A DNA stretch of 64,000 nucleotides from Verrucomicrobiales bacterium. Lineage in GTDB: Bacteria > Verrucomicrobiota > Verrucomicrobiia > Verrucomicrobiales > DEV007. Where the stretch lies: positions 62,001-126,000 of the forward strand of contig JARGPI010000020.1 of assembly GCA_029213005.1 (NCBI GenBank), written 5' to 3'. This document shows positions 8,484-17,278 of this stretch, piece by piece. The first letter of the stretch is position 1; the number at the start of each line of letters is the position of its first letter. Under the pieces are notes generated by a model. That model saw only the letters and a list, made by a program, of their open reading frames with translations, was not told the origin of the DNA and made no database searches. The translations under genes and the position numbers were made by a program.

Positions 8484-9545
8484 CTAGCACTTCCGTAACA
8501 TCCCCGCTTCAACCGTGAGACCGGGGCCAAAAGCGACCGACAGCGTTTCGTCTCCGCTTTCGGCCTGCTCGATGATGTCCTTTATCACAAATAGAACGGT
8601 GGCGCTGGCCATGTTGCCATAGCGTCTCATCACTTCGCGGGAAATCTGTAGTTTCTCCGCCGGAACGGGAACGGCGGTTTGCACTTTGTCCAAAATGCCG
8701 CGACCTCCGGGGTGGATCGCCCAGTGATCGATCTGGTCTTTATCGCAGATCGAGTGAACGATATTTCCAATCTGGCTTTCGATCATCTCGGGAACCCGGT
8801 TGGATAAGACGAGGTCAAAACCCTGATCGCCGATCTGCCAGGTCATGTCGGGTTCGCCCTCGGGAATGATTTCCGTAAAAAACTCGCCCAGCTCAGCAGC
8901 GCAGGGGAGATCCTTTTGCGGCTCCCGGCTACTGACGATCGCCGCTCCCGCTCCGTCGGCAAAGAGGCTGTTGGCGAGCACCGAATCGTGGGTGGCTTCG
9001 ATATGAAGATGAAGGCTGCAAAGCTCAAGACACATTACGAGCACGTTCGCTTTTGGATCGGATTCGGCGATATGTTTGGCCATTCGCAGCGCCGGAACGG
9101 CGGCGTAACAGCCCATAAATCCAAGAATGAATCGCTGGACGTTACTTTTCAGGCCGAGGTCCTTGATCAGATGAAAGTCCGGCCCCGGATTCACAAAACC
9201 GGTGCAGGACGCAAAAACGATATGGGTGATATCCCCCGCCGAAAAAGTGGGTGATTGGTCGAGCAGTTTGCGTCCCAGTTCGGCGGCGAGTTTTCTCGAC
9301 TCCCTTTCGTAAATTTCATTTCGCTTCGCTGTTGAAGCGCTCCCGGTCTCATCAAACAGCTCGCCGGAAAAGAAATCTTTGCAGACACTGTGTCGCGTTT
9401 CGATTCCAGATCCCCGTAGACTGCGCTTGAGCAGCATCCGGGTCCGGCGATCGGTGATCCGGGGAATAAACATCTCTTCGATCTCCGTCTGTCGATGGAC
9501 AAAGGGAGGAACGTTCGTTTCAATGCTGTGGATATAAGATTTCAA
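8484..9545 (-). CDS. Type III polyketide synthase (chalcone/stilbene synthase-like)
   Basis: A 353-residue homodimer-type ketosynthase of the thiolase fold. The catalytic triad of the family is readable: C146 in GFMGCYAAVPALR, H278 in WAIHPGGRGILD and N311 in YGNMASATVLFV. Such enzymes extend an acyl-CoA starter with malonyl-CoA and cyclise the chain to pyrones, resorcinols or phloroglucinols. Product specificity cannot be read here. No obvious tailoring methyltransferase or oxidase is next to it on the same strand; a divergently oriented aldo/keto reductase begins 86 bases from its start. The length matches the family's usual 350-390 residues. Confidence 0.88.
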   Translation of the reverse strand: MKSYIHSIETNVPPFVHRQTEIEEMFIPRITDRRTRMLLKRSLRGSGIETRHSVCKDFFSGELFDETGSASTAKRNEIYERESRKLAAELGRKLLDQSPTFSAGDITHIVFASCTGFVNPGPDFHLIKDLGLKSNVQRFILGFMGCYAAVPALRMAKHIAESDPKANVLVMCLELCSLHLHIEATHDSVLANSLFADGAGAAIVSSREPQKDLPCAAELGEFFTEIIPEGEPDMTWQIGDQGFDLVLSNRVPEMIESQIGNIVHSICDKDQIDHWAIHPGGRGILDKVQTAVPVPAEKLQISREVMRRYGNMASATVLFVIKDIIEQAESGDETLSVAFGPGLTVEAGMLRKC

Positions 9546-9631
9546 AACTCAGAAAGCCACCGAAAAGGCGCAGAATTTAACGTATTCGCGAAAGATTGCG
9601 TCTCTTTTCTTTTTCCCCTAAATTTGCCGTC

Positions 9632-10546
9632 ATGACTGTGAAACGAGCAAAACTTTCCTGCGATGGCCCTGAGTTGTCCGAAATCGCCTTTGGAACCTGG
9701 CGTATTTTGGATCAGGACCCGCTGCCATCCGCTGCGGATATTGCGACCCGCCTCGAAAAATGTCTCGAACTGGGGATCACCACCATCGATACGGCTGAAA
9801 TTTACGGGGGATACACGGTCGAAGCAGCGGTGGGGACCGGTCTGGCGGAATCTGCCGATTTTAAAGGCGCTTTTGAAGTCGTCACCAAGTGTGGAATCGA
9901 TGTACCATCGGAAACGAAAGCGGGAGTCACTCTGCCGCATTACAATGCTACTGCGGAAAATCTCGTGAATTGTGCGGAAAAATCGCTTAGACATCTCGGA
10001 GTCGATTCGATTGATCTTTTTCTAGTGCACCGGCCCGATTGGTTCACTCCGGCAGAGGAAACGGCAAAGGGTCTCGACCAATTAATTTCCTCGGGAAAAA
10101 TCAAACACGCCGGGGTCTCCAATTACACCCGGGATCAATTTGAACTTCTCGATTCAATTGTGAATCAAAGGCTTGTCACCAATCAGGTGGAGATCAATCT
10201 TTTGAACATGGATGCTCTTTACGACGGCTCTCTCGCTCAGTGCGAGCAGAGAAAAATCCGGCCGATGGGCTGGTCCGTGTTGGGTGGCGGGGAGCTTTTC
10301 GGCGACAGCATTCAGGCGAGAAGGCTTCGGGAGGCTTTCGAAAAAATCCGCGAAAAGTATGATGGAGCGGGAGATGACGCTCTCGCCACTGCATGGGTTA
10401 TGGCTCATCCCAGCCGCCCTCTGGCGATCACAGGTAGCAATAAAATCGAGCGTATTGAATCTCAGGCACAGGCGGGCTCGATCCAATTGGAGCGCCAGGA
10501 CTGGTACGAGCTCTGGTCAGCAGCGAAAGGGCAATCCGTTCCTTAG
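9632..10546 (+). CDS. Aldo/keto reductase
   Basis: A 304-residue NAD(P)H-dependent oxidoreductase with a TIM-barrel. The catalytic tetrad is visible: D53 and Y58 in IDTAEIYG, K86 in VVTKCG and H133 in LFLVHRPD. The cofactor-binding GSNKIERI segment lies near the C-terminus. It most resembles the YdhF-like subgroup. I start at ATG 9632; an upstream in-frame start at 9596 would add 12 residues rich in Phe/Ser that are not typical. It diverges from the type III polyketide synthase, so the two could share a control region. The substrate is unknown. Confidence 0.88.
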   Translation: MTVKRAKLSCDGPELSEIAFGTWRILDQDPLPSAADIATRLEKCLELGITTIDTAEIYGGYTVEAAVGTGLAESADFKGAFEVVTKCGIDVPSETKAGVTLPHYNATAENLVNCAEKSLRHLGVDSIDLFLVHRPDWFTPAEETAKGLDQLISSGKIKHAGVSNYTRDQFELLDSIVNQRLVTNQVEINLLNMDALYDGSLAQCEQRKIRPMGWSVLGGGELFGDSIQARRLREAFEKIREKYDGAGDDALATAWVMAHPSRPLAITGSNKIERIESQAQAGSIQLERQDWYELWSAAKGQSVP

Positions 10547-10818
10547 AAAGTCTCGAATTTCGAAAATTCAGCACGTGCTTTGGGCAGCCTGCCGGGGGTT
10601 GGGCTCATCGCAGGTGCTAACAGTTTGGAAAACTGTTTTACAGGTTGAGGGCTTCGCCGGAACAGAAGTAGAAACGTTTTTTAAACGGTTTGTGGAGTCC
10701 CTGAGCACAGACCGTCATCATAAGTATCATTGTTCCTGTCGATGTTTGTAGCGAGAATATCGATTTAAGTATCTGGAGTGATCGTGATAACTTGGAGGCA
10801 AGTTTCACTATTACCGCA
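10547..10818. repeat. Intergenic region with hairpin repeat copy (10668-10706)
   Basis: No gene is supported here. The stretch GTAGAAACGTTTTTTAAACG at 10668 continues to CCCTGAGC at 10706. It forms an AT-rich hairpin and aligns over 39 bases with 16705-16743, including paired substitutions in the stem. A preceding TTTGGAAAACTGTTTTACAG block (10624-10643) can also fold back. Its function is unknown. Confidence 0.5.
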
Positions 10819-13203
10819 ATGGATACGCTTATTATTCTTCTTCTAATTGTCTTACTGGTCGCCCTCTTCTTCTCGATACTGAATCGGATTTCGGAGACCA
10901 GAAACGATCTGTCCGATTTCCGGAGAGATACTCAGCGAAGTTTATCTTCGCTTCATCGATTGCTGGATGGTGAGCGCGAGCCGGACCCGGAGCCCGGGGA
11001 GCTTGCCTCTACGACGCCGGAACCAGAACCTGAATGGGAGCCCGACCCTGTCGAATACGAGCCGCTTCAACCGGACCGCGTCACGAATCCACCTCCACTA
11101 CCAGCTCTTCAACAATCGAAAGCCGAGCCGAAGGCTTCGAAAATAGAGAAGTGCGAGCCAGTCGCGAAATCTGCCGAACCCGGTCCTTTTGAATCAGCGG
11201 TTCGCAACGTTCTGAGTAAAGTATGGAATTGGATTGTGGTCGGTGAGGAACATCGTCCCGAGGGCGTCACGATGGAGTATGCGATAGCCTCCAACTGGCT
11301 GCTTCGTTTGGGTATTTTGATCCTGGTGACGGGGATTGGCTTTTTTCTGAAGTATTCTATCGCAACCGGTTTGATCGGTCCGGAGGGCCGCATAGCTATG
11401 GGCACTCTCTCGGGGATCGCCATGCTGGGTTTCGGGGCGCGGATAATCAGTGGGCAGTACCGCCTGATAGGGCAGGGCCTTTGCGGCGGCGGAATCGCGG
11501 TTCTCTATGCGAGTTTCTTTGCCGGCCAATATATGGAGGTGCTTACTCCGGAGGTCTCGTTTGGACTGATGATGCTGGTGACTCTCGTTGCTAGTGTGGT
11601 AGCGGTGAGACTGAATTCATTACTCGTTGCCTTTATCGGTTTGATCGGCGGCTATGGAACGCCGGTTTTGCTGAATCCAGCAGGAGATAACCAAACGGTC
11701 CTCTTCAGCTACCTGATCCTGCTGGGCGTTTGTGTCTTGCTGACCAGTTGGAAGAAAAACTGGAGATTGCTCTACTACACCGCTTTTCTGGCAACTTATT
11801 CCATCTTCTCGATGAAGACAGGACGATTCAATGGGGAAAACTTTGAGCTATACTTTCCGTTCCTACTCGCCTTTTTTGTCCTTTTTTCGACCGCGACTTT
11901 TATTTTCCAAATCGCGAACCGCGAGAAATCCACGCTCCTGGAGCTTCTCTTTCTATTTCTCAATGCGACTGTCTTCTCATGGTTCGCCTACGATATGATC
12001 AGTCGCACTTTCCCCCGTGAGGCAATGGCAGTGCTAACCATCGGGCTGGGACTGTTTTACATTCTTCATGTTTATATACTCATGGCCCGGAAACTCAATG
12101 ACCGGGGACTCCTGATGTCTTTTATGGGGTTGGCCTCCTTCTATGTATCGATTACCCTTCCGATTGTTCTTAGTGAAGGGTGGGTCACCGTCAGTTGGGC
12201 GATACAGGGATTTATTATGCTTTGGATTGCGACGAAGATGCGGAGCGGATTTCTGCGGAACCTCTCTTACCTGCTATATGTTATTGTGATTGGGCGACTG
12301 ATCGGAATCGAGTTTGATCGCCAGTTTACCGGAGTGGGGGCGTTCAGTTTTTCCGCCTTGTTAAATCGAGTTTGCCTCTTCGGAATTCCGGTGGCTTCTC
12401 TCTTCGCGGCTCACCGTCTCCTCCGGTCTACAGATGATGGAGAGGAGTGGGGCCGAACCTCGACAATGGGCCAGGTCGTATTCTGGTGCACGAGCTTGCT
12501 AGCCTTCCTTTACCTGAATTTCGAGGTCTATTCCAGTATCGGAAGTCTTCACGCTCCTTTTACCCAACCTGCGATGACGATTCTGTGGATCGGGCTTATT
12601 CTGCTGGCCTTCTCTCAATGGCGGGATACCGGTCTGCGGTGGTTGAAGGTCGCAGTCTCCTGCCTCGTTGGGGTGTTGGTAGCCAAGATTCTATTATTCG
12701 ATTTTGTCCATTTTTATTCCGGTTACGGTAGACCTTTTACTACCAGTCTTGTCGACGGTTTTTCTATGAGGTTTATCGATTTTGGAAGTGTCATCGTGCT
12801 GCTGGGCCTCGGATTTCAGGTTTTCAGAAAAGATGGGGAATCTCTGACAGGCTCACTGTTTGGATATCTTGGTCTGGGGTTGTTTTTCCTCTACACGTCG
12901 TTGGAGTTACTCAATTACTCGCGGGAGTTCCTACCCGGTTTTGTGCAGGGTGGACTTTCGATCTACTGGACTATGTTCGGAATCGGTTTGCTGCTCGTCG
13001 GTATTACCAAACAGGTCCGACACCTGCGTTGGATTGCCTTGGTGCTTTTGAGCGGGGTAATTTTGAAGGTCTACTTTTCGGATCTGGCCGGGCTTGATCA
13101 AATTTATCGGATCATCGCCTTTATCACACTCGGGATTCTGGTGATAGGAGGATCATTTCTCTACTTGAAATTCCGTTCTAACTTCGAACTCGCCGCAAAA
13201 TGA
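10819..13203 (+). CDS. DUF2339 multi-spanning membrane protein
   Basis: A 794-residue integral membrane protein. An N-terminal hydrophobic helix (residues 1-20) is followed by a charged Glu/Pro-rich linker (about 50-130) and then roughly 20 or more hydrophobic segments, with the DUF2339 core signature WLLRLGILILVTGIGFFLKY near residue 165. The function of DUF2339 proteins is unknown. The stop codon overlaps the start of a DUF3999 gene (ATGA at 13200); this pairing recurs in many genomes and suggests a two-protein envelope system. I chose ATG 10819; a TTG at 10792 would add nine residues. A GGAGG lies at 10794-10798, too far upstream of the ATG to decide between them. Confidence 0.82.
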   Translation: MDTLIILLLIVLLVALFFSILNRISETRNDLSDFRRDTQRSLSSLHRLLDGEREPDPEPGELASTTPEPEPEWEPDPVEYEPLQPDRVTNPPPLPALQQSKAEPKASKIEKCEPVAKSAEPGPFESAVRNVLSKVWNWIVVGEEHRPEGVTMEYAIASNWLLRLGILILVTGIGFFLKYSIATGLIGPEGRIAMGTLSGIAMLGFGARIISGQYRLIGQGLCGGGIAVLYASFFAGQYMEVLTPEVSFGLMMLVTLVASVVAVRLNSLLVAFIGLIGGYGTPVLLNPAGDNQTVLFSYLILLGVCVLLTSWKKNWRLLYYTAFLATYSIFSMKTGRFNGENFELYFPFLLAFFVLFSTATFIFQIANREKSTLLELLFLFLNATVFSWFAYDMISRTFPREAMAVLTIGLGLFYILHVYILMARKLNDRGLLMSFMGLASFYVSITLPIVLSEGWVTVSWAIQGFIMLWIATKMRSGFLRNLSYLLYVIVIGRLIGIEFDRQFTGVGAFSFSALLNRVCLFGIPVASLFAAHRLLRSTDDGEEWGRTSTMGQVVFWCTSLLAFLYLNFEVYSSIGSLHAPFTQPAMTILWIGLILLAFSQWRDTGLRWLKVAVSCLVGVLVAKILLFDFVHFYSGYGRPFTTSLVDGFSMRFIDFGSVIVLLGLGFQVFRKDGESLTGSLFGYLGLGLFFLYTSLELLNYSREFLPGFVQGGLSIYWTMFGIGLLLVGITKQVRHLRWIALVLLSGVILKVYFSDLAGLDQIYRIIAFITLGILVIGGSFLYLKFRSNFELAAK

Positions 13204-14567
13204 TCCGCACCTTTCTCTATTTTTCAGCCCTGGTTGGCGTCGTCGGCTCCGTTGGTTTAGGGAACGGTGTGGAGCAGTTCTCTCACTCCCGGACCATTCA
13301 GGTCCCTGCCGGGAAAGAGCGACTGGTTTCGCTTCCGTTGGATCCTTCCCTCTTGTCGAAGGTGGATCGCCACTGGGAAGATCTTCGACTTTTTGATACG
13401 GCAACGAACCACGAAGTTCCCTATATTGTGAGGACTCCGGTAAGAACAAAAACCACTGAAGTGACCACTTCGCTGGACAACAAAGTCGTGTCATTCCGCA
13501 AGTTGGGAGAGAATGAAATACAAATCGTCTGTGAGTTGGAAAAAGATCAGAAACCGGCTACGAGCTTGACGGTCTCCACTCCGCTTTCGGACTTTGAACG
13601 GGAAATTCGAGTGGAAGTGAGCCAAACCGGTTCGCAGTGGGATTTGCTGGTCGATGAAGCAATCATTTTTGACTACCGGCAATTTGCTGATGTCAGGAAG
13701 ACAAGCGTTTCACTTCCGGAAAATACCGGCAGGTTTTATCGAGTGACGATCAACCGGGCGATGGAAAGATCGGAGAAACGTTTTCTGGAGATTTCGAGGA
13801 TGTCAGGTCATTCCGGGGAACAGGACCGGGAGGAACATAAATCGATCAAAACCCGGGCATTTCGAATCGATCGGATTCACTTTCACCGAACGGTGGAGAA
13901 ATTGGTTAGTGATGTCTATATCAAGAATCGTTACCCGGTTGATGGTTTAGTTGTCGATGAATCGGACGAATCGGGGGACACGATTCTGGAATGGAAGTCT
14001 CATAGGGTCTCCGTTTCAGGCTTCGAGCTTTCCATCGGAGAGCGTAATTTTCGAAGAGAGGTTAAGGTATACGGTCGGCAGAACGATGAATTCGGATGGA
14101 GGCTCTTGAAGCAAAAAGAGATCTTTCACTATGAGCTTGAGGATTTTAAAAAGCAGGATCTTGCCGTCTCATTTGGAGAAAACCGCATGGTTCAGTATCG
14201 CCTCGTGATCGCTAATCGGGGGGCGCAAGCGCTTGATGTGAATGGGCTGGTTGCGGTCGGCCCCGCTTACGAAATGGTTTGGCTCGTCGCGCCTGAAGCC
14301 AATTATGCGGTATATACGGGGGCAACGGATCTGGAAACGTTTCATGATGCCCGTTTTATCCACGCGCTAATCAGAGAGGGGTTTCCGATCGATTCTGCGG
14401 GGTGGGGTGGTGGCGTTGAAGAAAACCTTGCCTACGAAAAGGCGCCAACACCATTGTTCGATCAATCTTACATCCTGTGGGGGAGTATCGTGCTAGCGGT
14501 GGGCATCCTGATCTTCGTGCTGTTTCAAACCGCTCGAAAGATCGAGGAAATGCCCCCGGAATCTTAG
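13200..14567 (+). CDS. DUF3999 family envelope protein
   Basis: A 455-residue protein with an N-terminal signal peptide or anchor (residues 1-22). A long beta-rich extracytoplasmic region contains FSHSRTIQVPAGKERLVSLPLD near its start. A single C-terminal transmembrane helix (YILWGSIVLAVGILIFVLF) is followed by a short cytoplasmic tail. This layout matches DUF3999, whose members are encoded directly after DUF2339 genes, as here with a four-base overlap. Translational coupling and a joint membrane complex are likely; the biochemical role is not known. It converges on a sulfatase gene whose stop lies 13 bases away. Confidence 0.8.
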   Translation: MIRTFLYFSALVGVVGSVGLGNGVEQFSHSRTIQVPAGKERLVSLPLDPSLLSKVDRHWEDLRLFDTATNHEVPYIVRTPVRTKTTEVTTSLDNKVVSFRKLGENEIQIVCELEKDQKPATSLTVSTPLSDFEREIRVEVSQTGSQWDLLVDEAIIFDYRQFADVRKTSVSLPENTGRFYRVTINRAMERSEKRFLEISRMSGHSGEQDREEHKSIKTRAFRIDRIHFHRTVEKLVSDVYIKNRYPVDGLVVDESDESGDTILEWKSHRVSVSGFELSIGERNFRREVKVYGRQNDEFGWRLLKQKEIFHYELEDFKKQDLAVSFGENRMVQYRLVIANRGAQALDVNGLVAVGPAYEMVWLVAPEANYAVYTGATDLETFHDARFIHALIREGFPIDSAGWGGGVEENLAYEKAPTPLFDQSYILWGSIVLAVGILIFVLFQTARKIEEMPPES

Positions 14568-14579
14568 ATGGAAATATAT

Positions 14580-16067
14580 CTACCAGAGCTTTGGCGGTGT
14601 AGCGCCTGTTTTGGGATGTTTCAGGAGCGGCTTGGCGTCCACCTCTTTTCTCCACGCATCCAGCTCGGCACCCATTTCTTTGACGATATCACCTTCGAGC
14701 TGGCTGAGGTTGTTGTGTTCCGAAATATCTTCTTTGAGATTGTATAGTTCATACTCTCCGTCTTCGAGATCCTGAATCAGTTTGAAGTCGCCTTTTCGCA
14801 TCGCACTGGTAGGTATTCCTCCCTGGTTGGAGTAATGCGGGTAGTGGAAAAACAGAGTGCCGCGGTCAAATTTCGAAAACGGGTTTTTCAGGAAGGGAAC
14901 CAAACTAACGCCATCAACATGTTGCTCGCCCCTGAGCGGGAGACCGGCGATTTCCAAAATAGTTGGATAAAAATCGGTGCTGATTGCAGGGGTCGCACAT
15001 CTGGTGCCCGGCGCGGTAACTCCCGGCCAGCGGATCGCTACCGGTTCGCGGATGCCGCCTTCGTACATCCAGCCTTTGCCGCCGCGCAGTGGCAGATTTG
15101 AGGTGGGGTGTCCTTCTGACGAACAGAGCCCGCCATTGTCGGACATAAAGATAACGACCGTATCGTCCTTCAAACCAAGCTCCTCGAGCCGGTCCAGCAC
15201 CGTTCCGACGGCAGTATCCATACTCTCAACCATCGCTGCGTAAACCGCATGGTCCTGGCGGATCCGGATTTTTCTCTCTTCCTTGCTGTTCGGCCAAATC
15301 TGACGCTCGCGCCCCACATCGAAGCTGTCTTTGGGATTGGTCAAACCGAGACGTTTGGCTTTAGCTTCGTACTTTTTGATCAAATTCTGCGGTGCCTGAA
15401 GCGGTGTGTGTACCGAATAAAAGGAAAGGTAGAGTAAAAACGGATCAGGTTGTTTCGAACTGTCTTCGAGGAAGCTGACGGCTTCATCAGCGAGACGGTT
15501 CGTAAGGAATTCGCCTTCGGGACCGGGAGGCAGGTTTTCCACATTCTTATAGGGAGAAAAGTAACTTCTGGGGAGCCCGTTGGAACCTCCACCCATATTA
15601 ATGTCGAAGCCCTGGTCGGTGGGGAGTTGGCCTTTGCCTCCAAGATGCCATTTTCCGGCGAAAAACGTGCGATAGCCATTCTCTTTAAGCGCCTCGGCCA
15701 CCGTGACCTCCCCATTTGCCATATCGGTTTTGAAATCGGCGGGCGCAAATTTACCGTCACGACGCCCCACAAAAAAATTGGTGGTGTCTGTCCGCGCGGG
15801 ATATTTTCCGTTCAAAATACTCGCGCGGGTCGGTGAGCACACCTGGCAGGCTGCGTAAAAATCGGTAAAAACCATCCCACTGGAGGCAAGTAGATCCAGA
15901 TTCGGGGTCTCGTAGAAGGTTCTCGGGTTGTTGAACCCTACGTCCATATAGCCGAGATCATCCGCGAGGAGAAAGATAAAGTTCGGTTTTTCCGCAGAAC
16001 GAACCGATGGCATCGCAACCCACGACGCGATGCAGAACGCAAGAAATTTGATGGTAAACGCTTTCAC
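14580..16067 (-). CDS. Sulfatase (arylsulfatase A-like), exported
   Basis: A 495-residue formylglycine-dependent sulfatase that would release sulfate from a carbohydrate or aryl ester. A signal peptide (residues 1-25) precedes the metal-binding LLADDLGYMDVG (Asp pair 36-37). The maturation motif C77-S-P-T-R is intact, so an FGE or anSME enzyme elsewhere would convert C77 to formylglycine. Later FAGKWHLGG and MSDNGG motifs match the S1 family. It is one of three sulfatases in the window. The gene is convergent with the DUF3999 gene, and a methyltransferase diverges from its start. Confidence 0.93.
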   Translation of the reverse strand: MKAFTIKFLAFCIASWVAMPSVRSAEKPNFIFLLADDLGYMDVGFNNPRTFYETPNLDLLASSGMVFTDFYAACQVCSPTRASILNGKYPARTDTTNFFVGRRDGKFAPADFKTDMANGEVTVAEALKENGYRTFFAGKWHLGGKGQLPTDQGFDINMGGGSNGLPRSYFSPYKNVENLPPGPEGEFLTNRLADEAVSFLEDSSKQPDPFLLYLSFYSVHTPLQAPQNLIKKYEAKAKRLGLTNPKDSFDVGRERQIWPNSKEERKIRIRQDHAVYAAMVESMDTAVGTVLDRLEELGLKDDTVVIFMSDNGGLCSSEGHPTSNLPLRGGKGWMYEGGIREPVAIRWPGVTAPGTRCATPAISTDFYPTILEIAGLPLRGEQHVDGVSLVPFLKNPFSKFDRGTLFFHYPHYSNQGGIPTSAMRKGDFKLIQDLEDGEYELYNLKEDISEHNNLSQLEGDIVKEMGAELDAWRKEVDAKPLLKHPKTGATPPKLW

Positions 16068-16139
16068 AGTCCCAATCTCTCATTTATCGCTGGGGTTGAC
16101 CAAGAAATTCCGATAGCGTAAATCACTTTTTATTTTTCC

Positions 16140-16637
16140 ATGCCCGTCCTAAGTGCAATTGCCCAGCGCAAAAAGATCGATTATTTTTTGGAGCCCATTC
16201 CCTCCGCTGCCGTCATTTTAGAAGTGGGGTGCGGTTCGGGCAGGGTGGGGGAGTATTTCGAGACGCGTGGTGCGCAAAATTACCGGGGCATCGACCTGGT
16301 TCCCCCGGCTGATTTGGTGGGCGATATTCGGGACTGGAAAGCTCTGGGGATGGAACCGGAGAGTTTCGACGTGATTATCGCCTTCGAGGTAGTTGAGCAC
16401 GTCGATATTTATACCGCTTGCGCAGATCTCCTGAAATCAGGTGGCAAATTAGCGGTCACCACCCCGTTGCCTCATGCAGATTGGATCATGAAGTGTCTTG
16501 AGAAGTGTGGGCTCAACCAGAGGCGCACCTCACCTCACTCGAATCTTCATTACTTGAAGTCTGTCGGTAATTTGGAGCTCATCTCCAGTCGTCAGATTGC
16601 CGGCCTAAGTCAATGGGGGATCTTCGAGAAACGTTAG
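16140..16637 (+). CDS. Class I SAM-dependent methyltransferase
   Basis: A 165-residue Rossmann methyltransferase. SAM-binding motif I reads ILEVGCGSGRVGEYF (near residue 25), an acidic IDLV follows, and a post-motif FDVIIAFEVVEHV contains the EVVEH typical of Methyltransf_11 members. The protein is short and lacks a recognisable substrate domain, so its target is unknown. It diverges from the sulfatase, and an accessory repeat region follows downstream. Confidence 0.78.
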   Translation: MPVLSAIAQRKKIDYFLEPIPSAAVILEVGCGSGRVGEYFETRGAQNYRGIDLVPPADLVGDIRDWKALGMEPESFDVIIAFEVVEHVDIYTACADLLKSGGKLAVTTPLPHADWIMKCLEKCGLNQRRTSPHSNLHYLKSVGNLELISSRQIAGLSQWGIFEKR

Positions 16638-16704
16638 TCGGTCGCAACTTTGCGACGGGCCATGCAAGCCCAGCTCTCAAACGAGCACGAAACCATCAAA
16701 AAAC

Positions 16705-16743
16705 GTAGAACAGGTTTTTAACCTGTTTGCGAAGCCCTTGAGC
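16705..16743. repeat. Hairpin repeat copy (AACAGGTT-TTT-AACCTGTT)
   Basis: A perfect eight-base stem (16709-16716 with 16720-16727) has a TTT loop and is followed by TTGCGAAGCCCTTGAGC. It aligns base for base with 10668-10706. Two stem pairs differ by paired substitutions that keep pairing, one pair becomes a mismatch, and the flank is conserved (GAAGCCCTTGAGC versus GGAGTCCCTGAGC). Confidence 0.5.
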
Positions 16744-16795
16744 GCCCGTATTGCAGATAACCAGAAGAAAAAAAATCCAGTGTCCGATAAAGATT

Positions 16796-16913
16796 CCTTT
16801 CTATAAAAAGCGAGGCTCATAGTCAAAAAGCGAAGTCAAAAAGCGAGGCTCATAGCTTACCTTTCTATAAAAAGCGAGGCTCATAGTCGGAAGAGAATCT
16901 AAAAATCGAGGCT
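16796..16913. repeat. REP-like tandem cluster, unit AAAAAGCGAGGCTCATAG
   Basis: Two identical 29-base copies occur at 16796-16824 and 16860-16888, starting CCTTTCTATAAAAAGCGAGG and ending CTCATAGTC. A shorter copy lies at 16838-16855 and degenerate units at 16825-16837 and 16901-16913. The core is found inverted at 18471-18487, on the other side of the transposase gene, and diverged at 19114-19133. Such an arrangement is typical of REP sequences around a RAYT gene. Confidence 0.75.
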
Positions 16914-17167
16914 GTCCGGCTAGAATAGCGGCTTCCAGCGCCTGCTGGAATTGAGACCGACTTTCACTTTAGAAAGTCATTACGCGATATCCGTGGATCT
17001 TTAGATGCCCCGAAGAAGCCTTTGCCGTTTGATTTTTGATCAGAGTTTCTTGTTGAATGGCTTCTTTTAATTTTTCTGCTGATCTTTGGGGGGGAATCTC
17101 AGTGTGCCGGCCAGTTTTATTGAGGCGGATGGCTGTATTTTTCGGGTTCACCGGTAGTGCCGAAATC
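16869..17167. repeat. ~300-bp structured repeat, copy 1
   Basis: Aligns over its whole length with 19112-19412 in the same orientation. It starts in the last AAAAAGCGAGG unit. Conserved fold-backs include TTCCAGC-GCCT-GCTGGAA (near 16932), ACTTTC-ACTTTA-GAAAGT (near 16960) and a longer-range AAGAAGCC/GGCTTCTT pairing across about 17025-17070. A 60-codon minus-strand frame here is interrupted in the other copy, so the element looks non-coding. The remaining bases to 17278 hold no supported gene. Confidence 0.65.
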
Positions 17168-17278
17168 TTCCGACCATTGAAGGAGGAAGTTTGGGTAGTT
17201 AGAATGCTGAGAGATTCTTACGAGCTAAAGCCGCACTGACTTTAGGCGCCGATACTCGGGATCTACGGACGAGGTTGG

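Noticed and set aside
10212..10751. 179-residue plus-strand frame overlapping the aldo/keto reductase
   Set aside because: It lies in another frame of a well-supported gene and its extension covers a repeat hairpin; no domain is visible.
16796..16913. CRISPR array
   Set aside because: Units are short, spacing is irregular (in part directly abutting), there are no unique similar-length spacers and no cas genes; a REP-like cluster fits better.
16969..17151. 60-codon minus-strand frame inside the 300-bp repeat
   Set aside because: The second repeat copy has stops and shifts in the same frame, so there is no coding conservation.
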